64,000 bases of DNA from Kocuria turfanensis (GCF_001580365.1 NZ_CP014480.1:434001-498000), one strand, 5' to 3'; positions 25,356-33,833 are shown, counted from the first letter of the stretch. Numbers and translations: made by a program. The notes: generated from the sequence alone by a model not told the origin.

Positions 25356-26252
25356 GTGACCGCCGCGGAGCGCTTCTCCTGCGCCGAGGCCGCCCGGGGC
25401 CGCGGGGACCCGATGGCGGGCACGGCGCCGCGCGGCTTCGTGTGGGTCCTCATCGAGCACCGGGGCGGGTGGCCGGTCAACGGCTTCGACGGACTCGACC
25501 TGGAGCCGGGGACCAAGGCGCTCGTGTTCGCTGCCGCGCAGGCGGTGCGGGCCCGGGTGCTGCTGGTCAGGCGGCACGGCCGCCGCAGCGAGGAGGAGAC
25601 CCGCCGGTGGGCCGTGCTGCGCCACGGGCCCGACGGCGCCGGTCGTCAGCAGTGGGGCACGTGGGACCGGGACGAGGATCTGGCGGAAATCGCCACAGCC
25701 CTCAGCACCCCCGGGCAGCTCGGCCACCCGCCGGTCGTGCTGGTCTGCGCCCACGGCCAGCACGACCCCTGCTGCGCCGTGCACGGGCGGCCCGTGGCGC
25801 GGGCCCTGAGCGAGCACTGGCCGGAGCTGGTGTGGGAGTGCGCGCACGTCGGCGGGGACAGGTTCGCCGGCAACGTCGTGATCGCCCCCGACGGCGTCTA
25901 CTACGGCGGTCTCGACGCCGAGTCCTCCGTCGACGTGATCGGTGAGCACCTGGCCGGGCGGGTGCACGCGGAGCACCTGCGCGGCTACACGGATCTCACG
26001 CCGCCCCAGCAGGCCGCTGTCGCGGCCGCCCTCGGGCACTTCGGTCCGGCGGGCCGCACGGACTACACGGTGGCCGAGACGTCCCGCCACGGCGACCGCT
26101 GGCGGATCCGCCTCGTCGGCCGCCCGCCGCACCCAGGCCGGGTCGATGTCGAGCTGCAGGCCCATCACGCCCCGCCGTGCCGGCTGACCTGTCGCGGACC
26201 GGCGACGAGCTCGGCCGTCGTCTACGAGCTCACCGCGATCCGCGGCGCGTGA
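25356..26252 (+). CDS. Sucrase/ferredoxin-like ([2Fe-2S] thioredoxin-fold) protein
   Basis: A 298-aa protein with the landmarks of the Suc_Fer-like family: FSCAEAA at the start, a region with GFDGLDLEPGTKA, then VLVCAHGQHDPCCAVHGRPVARAL and WECAHVGGDRFAGNVVIAPDGVYYG. The Cys in CAHG, PCC and WECAHVGG are the expected cluster ligands. The family binds a [2Fe-2S] cluster and is thought to be an electron carrier. GTG 25356 lies 10 bases after the hydroxylase stop. Sitting at the end of the operon, it could supply electrons to keep the hydroxylase iron reduced or for another step; this is inference. Confidence 0.85.
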   Translation: MTAAERFSCAEAARGRGDPMAGTAPRGFVWVLIEHRGGWPVNGFDGLDLEPGTKALVFAAAQAVRARVLLVRRHGRRSEEETRRWAVLRHGPDGAGRQQWGTWDRDEDLAEIATALSTPGQLGHPPVVLVCAHGQHDPCCAVHGRPVARALSEHWPELVWECAHVGGDRFAGNVVIAPDGVYYGGLDAESSVDVIGEHLAGRVHAEHLRGYTDLTPPQQAAVAAALGHFGPAGRTDYTVAETSRHGDRWRIRLVGRPPHPGRVDVELQAHHAPPCRLTCRGPATSSAVVYELTAIRGA

Positions 26253-26287
26253 GCGAGGAGGGCGCCGGAGTCGTCATCCGCTGCGGA

Positions 26288-27109
26288 TCACTGGTCGACC
26301 TCGCTGACCTCCCGGTCGTTCAGGGGCTGCACCGGACGGTTGTTCTCGGCGTGCGCGGAGCGCAGCGCGCCGATCTGGGCGGCACCCAGCTCGACGGGGT
26401 TCTGCAGCAGCAGCCAGCGCACGTCCTCGCTGCACGGGGGAGTGGTGAGGCTTCCGCCGTACACGTAGTGGTCCAGGGACTCGGGGAGCAAGGAGGTGAG
26501 CGTCAGCCCTTCCACGGCCGGCGAGTCCTGCTCCGCCGAGGCGGGGACCGCGTCGGCGACGGACGACCACGCGGCGTTGTGCTGCCCCTCGGCGGCCAGC
26601 ACGCCGACGACGGCGAGGTCGCCGTCCTCGGACCGGTGCACGAAGTGGAACTCCGCGGCGTAGTTGACGCCGTCGACCGTGTGCTCGGAAGGTGCGTGGT
26701 AGTGCATCTGCTGGAAGGTGTACTCGGTCCCGTCGACCGTGATGCTCTGCGGCGAGAGGGCGTGGAGCTCGACCGTGTGCCCGGTGTCGCGGGCCTGGAA
26801 GTCGGCGGGCGTGTAGTCGATTTCGATCGGCGAGGAGGACAGGACCGGGTCGCCGGGGACGTCGATCGGGGACTGAGCCGTTCCGGTGCTGCAGGTCGTG
26901 AACTCGTCGGCGAGCTCCCCCCAGTGCTGCGGGCCGGTGTCCCCCTCGTAGGACCACTGCGCGGGGGCCTGCTCCGGTGCGCTCGGCGCAGCCGAGGCCG
27001 CGGGCGGAGCATCGGGAGCGGCAGTGTCCGCGCAACCGGTGAGGGTCGTCAGCAGCACGGCGCTCGAGCCGACGACGGACGTCCTGGTGGGCCATGAGGT
27101 GCTGCGCAT
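26288..27109 (-). CDS. Alpha-type carbonic anhydrase lipoprotein
   Basis: A 273-aa exported enzyme that interconverts CO2 and bicarbonate. A signal peptide ends in the lipobox LTGC (Cys26), followed by an Ala/Pro linker and the alpha-CA domain starting WSYEGDTGPQHWGEL. The three zinc His are visible: His136 and His138 in QQMHYHAPSEHTVDG and His155 in AAEFHFVHR. The C-terminal GGSLTTPPCSEDVRW is also diagnostic. It should sit at the outer membrane face. The ATG at 27109 follows AAAGG. A CATGC-AAAA-GCATG palindrome lies 118-131 bases upstream. Confidence 0.93.
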   Translation of the reverse strand: MRSTSWPTRTSVVGSSAVLLTTLTGCADTAAPDAPPAASAAPSAPEQAPAQWSYEGDTGPQHWGELADEFTTCSTGTAQSPIDVPGDPVLSSSPIEIDYTPADFQARDTGHTVELHALSPQSITVDGTEYTFQQMHYHAPSEHTVDGVNYAAEFHFVHRSEDGDLAVVGVLAAEGQHNAAWSSVADAVPASAEQDSPAVEGLTLTSLLPESLDHYVYGGSLTTPPCSEDVRWLLLQNPVELGAAQIGALRSAHAENNRPVQPLNDREVSEVDQ

Positions 27110-27226
27110 CCCAGCCTTTCGGTTCGGTGGCGGGCGGAGCGTCTGCTCAGCCCGGAGGACGGTTCGGCGATGCTCGTGCTCGCGGTGGCCGGTCGCCGTG
27201 GGGGCGGGACGGTCCGGCGCTGTCGC

Positions 27227-27240
27227 ATGCAAAAGCATGT
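27227..27240. promoter_or_regulatory. Palindrome upstream of the carbonic anhydrase gene
   Basis: CATGC-AAAA-GCATG is a perfect 5-bp inverted repeat with an AT spacer, rare in such GC-rich sequence. It is placed where an operator or promoter element of the carbonic anhydrase gene is expected. Confidence 0.3.
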
Positions 27241-27388
27241 TGAATCCCGTCCACACTACCGTGCGGGCGGGACGCGCCCGCCGTCGTCCTCGGCCGTGAT
27301 CCCTCGGCTGTCGTCCCTCGGGGCGCCCGCCGGTGCGCGCCGCCCGGATTCCTGGCGGTTCGGGGCCGGCGGTGTCACCGCGGCCGTG

Positions 27389-28045
27389 TCAGTCGCGGAT
27401 GGACCGCCACAGGGACCGGACCTTCTCGTCGACCTCGGCCACCAGCGCCTCCAGGTCCTCCGGGTTGCCGGAGACGGTGCGGTCCACGCCCCAGTCCTGG
27501 TACTCCGTGCCCGGGTAGACGGGCACCGCGTCGGCGGTGCCGAAGGTGATGACGTGGCCGGCCGCTCGCACGACGTCGTCGGTCAGCGGTTTCGGATAGA
27601 CCTGGCCGAGTTCGAGCCCGCGCGCGGCCAGGGCCCGCAGGGCCTGCGGGTCCACGGCCGCGCCCGGGGCGGTGCCGGCCGAGCGCACCACCGCGGCGTC
27701 CCCGGCGTAGTGGGCCAGCAGGGCCGCGGCGATCTGTGCCCGGCCGGTGTCATGACGACCGACGAAGAGCACCTGCGGGGGCCCCGGGCGGCCCCGGGAG
27801 TGGGCGAGGGCGGCCAGCCGGTCCGCGGCGAAGTGCCCGGCCAGCGCCGCCAGGTGGGTGCGCACCCGGGCGGTGCGGGACAGGGCGGTGTAGGACTCGA
27901 AGACCACCCGCTCCACCACCTCCGGGGAGAGCACCCCGGCGTACCGGGCCGCCAGCCGCTCCGCCGTGCGTTCCAGCACGCGGGTGTCCAGGGGCTGGAC
28001 CGCATCGGCCCGGTCACCCTCCGGAGTGTTCACGGTATCGCTCAT
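27389..28045 (-). CDS. Arsenate-reductase/LMW-phosphatase-like protein lacking the catalytic cysteine
   Basis: A 218-aa protein. Residues 1-~85 form the three-helix N-terminal domain found in actinobacterial arsenate reductases (LERTAERLAARYAGVLSPEVVERVVFESYTAL). The phosphatase-like domain follows (QVLFVGRHDTGRAQIAAALLAHY, VRSAGTAPGAAVDPQALRALAARGLELGQVYPKPL). In the family the loop reads FVC-x-H-N-x-G-R-S; here the nucleophilic Cys is Gly96 (GGT codon) and Ser is Ala. The conserved late DP motif is also altered (DWGVDRTV). It should therefore not reduce arsenate and may bind an anion or act as a sensor. The ATG at 28045 fits; the rest of the sequence looks well conserved, not decayed. Confidence 0.85.
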   Translation of the reverse strand: MSDTVNTPEGDRADAVQPLDTRVLERTAERLAARYAGVLSPEVVERVVFESYTALSRTARVRTHLAALAGHFAADRLAALAHSRGRPGPPQVLFVGRHDTGRAQIAAALLAHYAGDAAVVRSAGTAPGAAVDPQALRALAARGLELGQVYPKPLTDDVVRAAGHVITFGTADAVPVYPGTEYQDWGVDRTVSGNPEDLEALVAEVDEKVRSLWRSIRD

Positions 28046-28200
28046 GCCAGTTCCCCCCGGCCCGACAGGTACATCGCGCTGACACACCTATGCTGGCGAT
28101 CTCCGGCGACGGGCAGATGACCGTCCGGTGAACAGCGGGGGAGTACTTCGCTTCTCCGGATCCGCCCGGCCACCCGCCGGGAACTCGCCCTGGTGGTCGC

Positions 28201-28659
28201 CTACCGGGCGTCGTCCGCCCGGCAGTCGACGCTGACGTCGTGGCCGACGGCGGCTCCGTGCTCGACCGTCCGCGAGACCGTGCAGTACTTGTCGTGGGAG
28301 AGGCTCACGAGGCGCTCGACCATGCCGGCGGCCTTGCGCCCGGCGGCGTCGTCGGGGAAGGCGACGCGGAAGGACAGGTGCAGGTCCTCCAGGCGGTTCC
28401 CGCCCTGCTCGTCCACGATCTGCCGCCCCGAGGCCTCGACCCGGAACTGCGAGGGCTCCGCGCTGCGCGCGGTGGCGGTGTCCACCGCAACGGCGGAGCA
28501 CCCGGCGAGGGCGGCCAGGAGCAGTTCCACCGGGGACAGCAGATCCTCGCCCTGGCCGAAGTCGACCTGGGCCCCCGCGGCGTTGCGGGCGGTGTAGCGG
28601 CCGGTGGAGGTCCGGGCCAGCTCGACGGTGCGTGGGGTGGGGTCCTGGGATGCGCTCAT
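28201..28659 (-). CDS. OsmC/Ohr-family protein
   Basis: A 152-aa protein with the two conserved family cysteines: ELLLAALAGCSAVAVDTAT and SHDKYCTVSRTV. Strands before and after (RYTARNAAGAQVDFGQGEDLLSPVE; LEDLHLSFRVAFPDDAAGRKAAGMVERLV) match the swapped-dimer OsmC fold. Such proteins reduce organic hydroperoxides using the Cys pair. The ATG at 28659 lies just after RBS-like GGGGTC sequence; a longer upstream frame only covers the antisense-like region of the next gene. It could be co-transcribed with the TetR-like gene 58 bases upstream. Confidence 0.85.
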   Translation of the reverse strand: MSASQDPTPRTVELARTSTGRYTARNAAGAQVDFGQGEDLLSPVELLLAALAGCSAVAVDTATARSAEPSQFRVEASGRQIVDEQGGNRLEDLHLSFRVAFPDDAAGRKAAGMVERLVSLSHDKYCTVSRTVEHGAAVGHDVSVDCRADDAR

Positions 28660-28717
28660 GGACCCATGATGCCGACCCCGGACGGTCCCGTCCGGCACCG
28701 GAGGCCGCGCGCGCGGA

Positions 28718-29242
28718 TCAGCCCCGCGAATAGGCCTCGGCCGCGGAGCGGGCCAGGCGGCGGCCGACCTCGATCGGGGACGCGGGGCGGCCGCGCAACA
28801 GTGCGGCCAGAGCTCCGCCGTAGGCCACCAGCACCTCGTCGGCCAGGTCCTGGGCACGCGCCCCGGCGAGGGGGCGGGACAGCTGCAGGAGCCGCTCGGC
28901 GAGCAGGGCGGTGTCGGCGACCAGGACCTCGGTGATCTCGTCGGGCGCGTCCGGCAGCTCGGTGGCCGCGGCCAGGAAGGCGCACCAGCGTGCCGGCCGG
29001 TGCCGGCCACCCCGGTAGTCGGCCAGCGCGTCGAACACCGCCAGCAGCCGCGCCATGTCGTCGCCGGCCGTGACGATGTGCTGGTCCCAGACCGCCCGCC
29101 AGTCCGCCAGCCGGTTCCGCAGGGCCTCGGCGACCAGTGCGTCCTTGCTGCCGAAGTGCGCATAGAGGGTGGCCGCGGAGACCTCCGCCTCGCGCAGCAG
29201 TTCGTCGACGGGCGTGGCCCGGATGCCACGGTCGAACAGCAC
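28718..29242 (-). CDS. TetR-family regulator, apparently shortened by an early in-frame stop
   Basis: From GTG 29242 a 174-aa protein is read: VLFDRGIRATPVDELLREAEVSAATLYAHFGSKDALV gives the TetR HTH, followed by a helical ligand domain. Continuing upstream in the same frame are codons for KLPARDRLLRAADR, the normal first helix, but a TAG stands immediately before the Lys codon. A GTG four codons further upstream (MTTA-like) would begin a family-typical protein, so the fifth codon is probably a nonsense mutation or the true start is internal. It diverges from the MFS gene at 29386, and two AACG-NN-CGTT palindromes lie between them. Confidence 0.7.
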   Translation of the reverse strand: MLFDRGIRATPVDELLREAEVSAATLYAHFGSKDALVAEALRNRLADWRAVWDQHIVTAGDDMARLLAVFDALADYRGGRHRPARWCAFLAAATELPDAPDEITEVLVADTALLAERLLQLSRPLAGARAQDLADEVLVAYGGALAALLRGRPASPIEVGRRLARSAAEAYSRG

Positions 29243-29326
29243 GCGGTCGGCCGCCCGGAGCAGCCGGTCGCGCGCAGGAAGTTTCTAAGCGGTGGTCACC
29301 CTTCCAGTGTAGGGACCATGTTCCAG

Positions 29327-29358
29327 AACGATCGTTGTGGTGTACCGTAACGAGCGTT
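29327..29358. promoter_or_regulatory. Paired TetR-type operators between the TetR and MFS genes
   Basis: AACGATCGTT (29327-29336) and AACGAGCGTT (29349-29358) are two copies of AACG-NN-CGTT with centres 22 bp apart, two turns of DNA. They lie within outer AGAACG and CGTTCT arms, making one larger symmetric site. This is typical of cooperative binding by TetR repressors that control a divergent efflux gene. Confidence 0.7.
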
Positions 29359-29385
29359 CTGATAATGCGATTCCCAGGAGGAGCG

Positions 29386-30567
29386 ATGCGAGCTCTGCTG
29401 CTCAGCGGAATGGCGCTGATCGCGGCGACCTACGGGCTGGCCCGCTTCGGCTACGGGCTCTTCCTTCCCCGGTTCACCGAGGCCTTCCAGATGGGGTCGG
29501 CCGTCTCCGGGCTCGTCCAGGCCGGCAGCTTCCTCTCCTTCTGCCTCGCCGCGGTCCTGGCCTCACGTCTGGCCGCCCGCCCGCGGCTGGTCGTGGTGTG
29601 CGCCGGGACGACGGCCGCGCTGGGCTCGGCGGGGGTCGCCGTCGCCCCCACCGTGGTCGTCCTCGCCGCGAGCGTGGTGCTGGCCGGCACCGGCGCCGGC
29701 TTCGCCACCCCGGGCCTGGTCACGCTCATCGAGCGCAACCTCGCCCCAGCACGCCAGGAGAGCGCCCAGACGGTCGTCAACGCCGGCACCGGGGCGGGCA
29801 TCGTCGCCGCGGGCATCCTCATGCTGCTCACGACCGAGCAGTGGCGCCTGGGCTGGGCGGCCATGGCCACCATGGTGGTCCTCGCCACCGTCGCCACCCT
29901 GAGGGCCGACGAGTCCGCCCACCGGGCCCAGGCTCCGGAACCGGCGCCACGGGTGCGCGCCCGGGACCTGGCGTCCCTGGCCCGGCCCGTTGCCGCGGCC
30001 GCGCTGGCCGGCGCCTCGAGTGCCGCGATCTGGACCTTCGGGCGCACGGTCATGGCTATCTCCCGCACGGGCGAGGAGGCGTACTCCATCGCCGGGTGGA
30101 TGGTCCTGGGGGCCTTCGGGGTGCTGGGCGCCGCCGCCGGGAGGATCGTGCAGGTCTGGAGTCTGCGGACGGCGTGGAACGTGACCGTGGTGGCCATGGC
30201 CGTCTCGACGGTCGTCCTGGGGGTGGCGCCGGGGTCGCCCCTGGCCGCGTACGTCTCCGTGGCCGTGTTCGGGGCCGGCTACACCGCACTGTGCGGCGTC
30301 CTCATCCTCTGGGCCACCCGTGTGGTCCCGGAGCGTGCCTCCGCGGGCACCGCCGCGCTGTTCATCGCCCTGGCCGTCGGCCAGGCGGTCGGCTCGGTCC
30401 TGCTGGGGGTCCTCATGGGCTCCACCACGCCCGCCCTCACCTTCGCGGTCGCCGGCCTCATCGGCGTCCTCGCCGTCGTCCCGGCCGTGCGCCACCGGCC
30501 GCGAAACACGTCATCCGGCCGCACGGGGGCGCCGAGCCGAACGGGCATCGGGGAGACGCGCGACTGA
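29386..30567 (+). CDS. MFS transporter, YbfB/YjiJ-like
   Basis: A 393-aa protein with about 12 membrane helices. The N-terminus ALIAATYGLARFGYGLFLPRFTEAF is a hallmark of the YbfB/YjiJ group. ARXXXRP-type loops and charged turns (RLAARPRL, ERNLAPARQESAQTVVNAGTGAG) are as expected. The ATG at 29386 has an excellent site (AGGAGGAGCG). It is divergent from the TetR gene with palindromes between, so it is likely the regulated efflux pump. Substrate unknown. Confidence 0.86.
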   Translation: MRALLLSGMALIAATYGLARFGYGLFLPRFTEAFQMGSAVSGLVQAGSFLSFCLAAVLASRLAARPRLVVVCAGTTAALGSAGVAVAPTVVVLAASVVLAGTGAGFATPGLVTLIERNLAPARQESAQTVVNAGTGAGIVAAGILMLLTTEQWRLGWAAMATMVVLATVATLRADESAHRAQAPEPAPRVRARDLASLARPVAAAALAGASSAAIWTFGRTVMAISRTGEEAYSIAGWMVLGAFGVLGAAAGRIVQVWSLRTAWNVTVVAMAVSTVVLGVAPGSPLAAYVSVAVFGAGYTALCGVLILWATRVVPERASAGTAALFIALAVGQAVGSVLLGVLMGSTTPALTFAVAGLIGVLAVVPAVRHRPRNTSSGRTGAPSRTGIGETRD

Positions 30568-30618
30568 ACAGGAGGAGGTGCGGCATCCCCTGCGCGGATC
30601 ACGACGACGCGCAGGACC

Positions 30619-31020
30619 TCAGTTGGGGGTGCCGGTGGAGCGCTGGACCAGGTGCACGCGGAAGGACTGCTCGACCGGGTCGTGGACGACGTCGGGCAGG
30701 AGCGCGAGGTAGGACCCGCGCAGATTGCCGATCATCTGGGTGGTGCTGCGGTCGTCGAGCAGCGGGCCGCTCGTGGGGAGGGCCTTTCCGCTGCCGTCGG
30801 TGATTCCCGCCAGGTAGAGGCCGTCCTCGACGTCGTCGCAGAGCAGCAGCAGCTCCCGTGCCTGCGGATACCGGGTCCGGACCCGGACGGTCAGCTCCTG
30901 CAGGGCCGCAGCAGTGAGCTCGAAGCGGGCGAGCTGGAAGTTGCGCCGGGCGGTCTCGAACCGCGGGGTCGAGGTGGTCGGGCCCTGCAGGTCCGGGGGA
31001 GAGGTGGGGGCGTTCCTCAT
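30619..31020 (-). CDS. Hypothetical 133-aa protein
   Basis: A protein with a polar N-terminal tail, then a helix RRNFQLARFELTAAALQELTVRVRTRYPQAREL and strands LLLCDDVEDGLYLAGITDGSG and FRVHLVQRS. The alternation of helices and strands suggests a folded domain. No family is recognised. The ATG at 31020 has only a weak ribosome site. It is convergent with the MFS gene. Confidence 0.5.
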   Translation of the reverse strand: MRNAPTSPPDLQGPTTSTPRFETARRNFQLARFELTAAALQELTVRVRTRYPQARELLLLCDDVEDGLYLAGITDGSGKALPTSGPLLDDRSTTQMIGNLRGSYLALLPDVVHDPVEQSFRVHLVQRSTGTPN

Positions 31021-31241
31021 GCATCCGAGGCTATCGCCGGGCTCTGACAAGGCCTGGTGGTCCACGGCGACGACGACGGCGCGGCGGCGGCGACCGCCGG
31101 TGACGGCGGCCGATGCGGTCACGGTGGCCGTGCGTCATCGAGGCGTCACCCTGGGCGGGTGATCACCTGGGGGCCGGGGGACCGGAGCATGATGGAGTGG
31201 GATGCGCCCCCGAGGACACCCCCGGGGGTCAGGAGGTGGCC

Positions 31242-31910
31242 GTGCTGGCAGCAACAGGGGCAAGCCTGCCGATCGCGGTGGGCCTGCTCGCCGCGTCCAT
31301 GCCCGTCGCCGTGCTCGTGCTGATGCTCGTCACCGGCGGGCGGCGGGGCGCGGTCGCCGGGTTCCTGTTCGGGTGGGTCGCCGGGATCGGGGCGGTCGGC
31401 GCTCTCACCCTCGCGGTCATCGACACGAGCCTGCCCCGTGACGATCCCGCGCCCTGGGCCGGGGTCGTGCGCATCGTGCTCGGCGTGACCCTGCTCCTGC
31501 TGGGCGTCAAGCAGTGGCGGAGCCGGTCCCGGGCGGACGCGGAGCCGGGCCGGTTCATGACGGCCGTCGACACCATGACCGCCTCACGCGCCGTGCTCGT
31601 GGCCTTCCTGCTGGTCGCGGTCAACCCGAAGAACGCCGTGCTGGTCGTCTCGGGGGCGGCCGCGATCGGGACCGCCACGGCCTCGGTGGCGCGCCAGGTG
31701 GCCGCACTGGCGCTGTTCACGGTGGTGGCCAGTCTCGGGGTGGCCGCACCGGTGCTGCTCCGTGTGGCGCTGGGGGAGCGGGCCGACCCGGTCCTGGCGG
31801 CCGCGAAGGCGTGGATGACCGCCAACAGCGCCCTGGTGATGACCGTCGTGCTGGTGGTGATCGGCGCGATCCTGCTCGGCAACGGCCTCAGCGGGCTGCG
31901 TTCCGGCTGA
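31242..31910 (+). CDS. GAP-family (LysE-superfamily-like) membrane protein
   Basis: A 222-aa protein with six membrane helices: two at the N-terminus around PVAVLVLMLVTGGRRGAVAGFLFGWVAGIGAVGAL, one at VVRIVLGVTLLLLGVKQW, and three after SRAVLVAFLLVAVNPKNAVLVVSGAAAIG. The NPKN motif and topology match the GAP (Sap, Sulfolobus/mycobacterial GPL-transport-related) family. GTG 31242 follows AGGAGG at good spacing. In mycobacteria a relative helps move glycopeptidolipids; the role here is unknown. Confidence 0.78.
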   Translation: MLAATGASLPIAVGLLAASMPVAVLVLMLVTGGRRGAVAGFLFGWVAGIGAVGALTLAVIDTSLPRDDPAPWAGVVRIVLGVTLLLLGVKQWRSRSRADAEPGRFMTAVDTMTASRAVLVAFLLVAVNPKNAVLVVSGAAAIGTATASVARQVAALALFTVVASLGVAAPVLLRVALGERADPVLAAAKAWMTANSALVMTVVLVVIGAILLGNGLSGLRSG

Positions 31911-32032
31911 GGGAGTCGCCCGCGAAGCGTCGGTGCCTCCGCACGGGCCGGGACGGCGCCGGCGGCGTGCCCTCCCCGGCCCGGGGCGACCGCGTCCCTG
32001 ATCCCCTCCGCCCGGGGAGCCGGGGCCGGTCC

Positions 32033-32530
32033 TCACGGGGTGACGATGGCGAACCCCGGATCGGGGGCCTCGAGCGCGGCCAGCAGCCGCCCGACGGCGC
32101 CGACGTCGCCGTCGACCACGACGCCCGCGGCGGTGAGTGCGGCCGGGTCCGCGACGGTGCCGGCGATGCGCGGCAGGGCCGCGGCGGGCAGGTGCAGGAC
32201 CGCGTCGGCGCGGGCCCCCGGCGCGGCGACCGTGTGGGTGAGCACGCCGTTGCGCAGCTCCAGCCGGTACCGGGCGCCGGTGTCGGTGAGGTCGAGCTCC
32301 AGGACGAGGTGCTCGTGCCAGCAGCGTGGGCCGTCGACGCGCACGGCGAGCGCGTCGAAGAGCTGGTCGGGGGTGAGCTGGGCCAGCACGTCGGCCCCGA
32401 CGGTGCTTGCCGGGGTGCCGCCGGTGCCGTGGCGCAGCTCGTGCGCGCCGGAGAGATGGCGCAGCGCCAGGTGCCGTTCTCCGCGCCGTAGCCGAGCTGC
32501 TCGTAGGTGTCGGCGAGCCGGTCGAGCGGC
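32033..32530 (-). pseudogene. Relic of an alkyl sulfatase (C-terminal SCP2-like part, frameshifted)
   Basis: The minus strand reads PLDRLADTYEQLGYGAENGTWR in one frame, then after a shift near 32465 reads HLSGAHELRHGTGGTP and LAQLTPDQLFDALAVRVDGPRCW...VDGDVGAVGRLLAALEAPDPGFAIVTP in another. Both parts match consecutive segments of the C-terminal region of SdsA1/YjcS-type alkyl sulfatases. The zinc-dependent catalytic domain is absent; upstream sequence belongs to the antiporter relic. So only the last ~170 codons survive, in two frames. Confidence 0.7.
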
Positions 32531-33635
32531 CGGCGCCCGCGGCGCCGGCCCAGCTCGTGGGCGGACACCGCCACCAGGGTCAGCACGAGCAGGGGCAGCA
32601 CGAACGACACCGGCACGGCGGTGAAACCCTCCAGGGCATCGTGCTCGGCGGCCTCCAGCACCACGTACCCGGAGTAGACCAGGTACAGGAGCAGGAACAG
32701 GCCGCCCTCCTACCGGGCCACGGCGAATCCGGTGAACGCGATGGGCAGCAGCGCCACCGCGGCCGCGAGCATCACCGGGATGTCCAGGGCCACCGCCGCC
32801 GCCGGCACGGGCAGTCCGCCGGCGAACAGCATCGCCGGCACCCGAGCACCAGCCCGAGATTCAGCAGGCAGCTGCCCACCACGTTGCCCACGGCGAGGTC
32901 CCGTTGCCCGCGGCGCACCGCGATGACCGAGGTTGCCAGCTCGGGCAGGGACGTCCCCACCGCGACCACCGTGAGTCCGATGACGAGGCCGCTGACCCCC
33001 AGGGCCGCGGCGATGCTGACCGCTCCGTCGACGAGGACCGTGGCCCCGACCACCAGCAGACCGACCCCCACCGCGACCAGGGTCAGCGAGAGGACGACCG
33101 AGGCCCCCGGCGCCGGCCCGGCTGCCGGGTCGGCGGGCGGCCGGTCCGTCGGCGGGCCGTGCGGGGCTGCGGGCGATGCGGCGTCCCGGCGACCGAGCAG
33201 CACGGTCAGCACACCGTGGACGACCACCGCCGCGAACAGGAGTGCACCGTCCACGCCGTCGACCCGGCCGTCCAGGGCGACGAGCAGCAGGGCCGCGGAC
33301 ACCAGCACCAGCAGGGGCAGGTCGAAGCGCAGGAGCTGAAGGGTGACCGCCAGCGGTGCCAGCAGGGCGCTCATCCCCAGCACGAGCAGCACGTTGGCGA
33401 TGCTGCTGCCCACCACGTTGCCCGGCGCCAGTCCCGGTTCCCCGCCCAGGACCGAGCTGACGGTCACGGTCAGCTCGGGGGCCGAGGTGGCGAAGGAGAC
33501 CACGGTCAGCCCGATGACCAGGGCCGAGAGGCCCACGCGGGCGGCCAGCGCGGAGGCCCCGCGCACCAGCAGTTCCCCGCCCGAGACCAGCAGCGCCATT
33601 GCCACCACGATGCGACCCACGTCCAGGACCGTCAT
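32531..33635 (-). pseudogene. Calcium/sodium:cation antiporter (CaCA family), broken by a frameshift and a nonsense codon
   Basis: From the ATG at 33635 a normal CaCA protein begins: VVSFATSAPELTVTVSS is the first alpha repeat and VVAVGTSLPELATSVIA the second. After NVVGSCLLNLGLVLG (near 32850) the frame is lost and continues in another frame as AMLFAGGLPVPAAAVALDIPVMLAAAVALLPIAFTGFAVAR, then a TAG at 32710-32712 where homologues have Trp, then EGGLFLLLYLVYSGYVVLEAAEHDALEGFTAVPVSFVLPLLVLTLVAVSAHELGRRRG. The last three of about 11 helices are therefore cut off. This would have exchanged Ca2+ and Na+ across the membrane. Confidence 0.8.
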
Positions 33636-33833
33636 GGACGCCAGTCCAGACCCGGGGCAGGCGACGGTCCCGGCCGTCACCGGACGGTGACGGCGGGTTG
33701 CTGGCTGCGCCGAACCGGCGGCTGACACCTGACGCGGCGAGGTCGACGACCGTCAGGGCGGTGACGGCACGTGCTTCCCCGGCCCGGGCCGGGCACCTGC
33801 CCGGGCGCCCCTGACCTTTCCCCGGCGCAGCGC

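Noticed and set aside
23593..25516. Further open frames with ALTG or PPSA repeats over the minisatellite
   Set aside because: A 12-bp repeat keeps every frame open; only the GGAD frame has a ribosome site and the three-module architecture.
28088..28501. Minus-strand frame ending at 28088 upstream of the arsenate-reductase-like gene
   Set aside because: Shifted-frame shadow of the OsmC gene; no motif and no ribosome site.
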